Positions 63,983 to 64,000 of a stretch of DNA of 64,000 nucleotides are shown piece by piece (positions within the stretch are counted from its first letter, which is position 1; each line of letters opens with the position of its first letter). Where the stretch lies: assembly GCA_022410635.1 (NCBI GenBank), contig JAJVDF010000463.1:199453-263452 (forward strand), given 5' to 3'. A model generated the notes under the pieces. The model searched no databases. It saw only the letters and a program-made list of their open reading frames with translations, and was not told where the DNA came from. Source of the DNA: Tretioscincus oriximinensis. Lineage: Eukaryota > Chordata > Lepidosauria > Squamata > Gymnophthalmidae. The translations under genes and the position numbers were made by a program.

Positions 63983-64000
63983 GGAAATATAATGGTACAG

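Overview
The window looks like non-coding DNA from a squamate reptile (lizard or snake). The evidence is the repeat mix: tRNA-derived SINEs whose 3' ends resemble the Bov-B-type tail of Sauria SINEs, many 3'-terminal CR1 fragments, an L2-clade LINE, an L1 remnant, Ty3/Gypsy pieces, Tc1/mariner relics and many short hAT-like elements. All family calls were made by eye, without alignment. I found no host protein-coding exon, rRNA or functional tRNA gene. Every ORF with recognisable homology belongs to a transposable element. Two assembly gaps are present (1083-2052 and 19373-19502), along with many single N's.

Layout. 0-5 kb: a CpG-rich, GC-box-bearing flank right of the first gap (candidate promoter), then a 1.1-kb element with ~320-bp inverted arms. 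5-13 kb: hAT-like short elements (several with 8-bp target duplications), CR1 3' ends and a TA-flanked mariner MITE. 13-15 kb: a Tc1 transposase relic beside a chromovirus (Gypsy) integrase-chromodomain relic. 15-21 kb: SINE cluster and a (GAA)n array broken by a gap. 21.3-22.6 kb: a doubly deleted but structurally bounded Ty3/Gypsy element with LTR ends, RNase H ORF and 5-bp target duplications. 23-35 kb: SINEs, a GC-rich TATA-containing block, a mariner relic, an L1 ORF2 3' relic and anonymous sequence. 35-48 kb: palindromic MITEs, short repeat families and a GC-rich hAT-like element with an 8-bp TSD. 48.2-51.85 kb: a nearly full-length, inactivated L2 LINE. 52-64 kb: CR1 ends, SINEs, palindromic MITEs and anonymous DNA.

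The most notable observations are a recurrent palindromic MITE family (here 'A', at least seven copies plus a fragment). One copy has arms extended to about 90 bp. Another lies in the CpG-rich block and keeps CpG dinucleotides where its relatives have TpG/CpA. Others are the long inverted-repeat element carrying ZNF143-like motifs, the self-bounded Gypsy deletion derivative, and SINEs that share a head but carry two different LINE-type tails. None of this amounts to a new cellular system. The window is best read as a record of transposition, with a possible CpG-island promoter next to the first gap.
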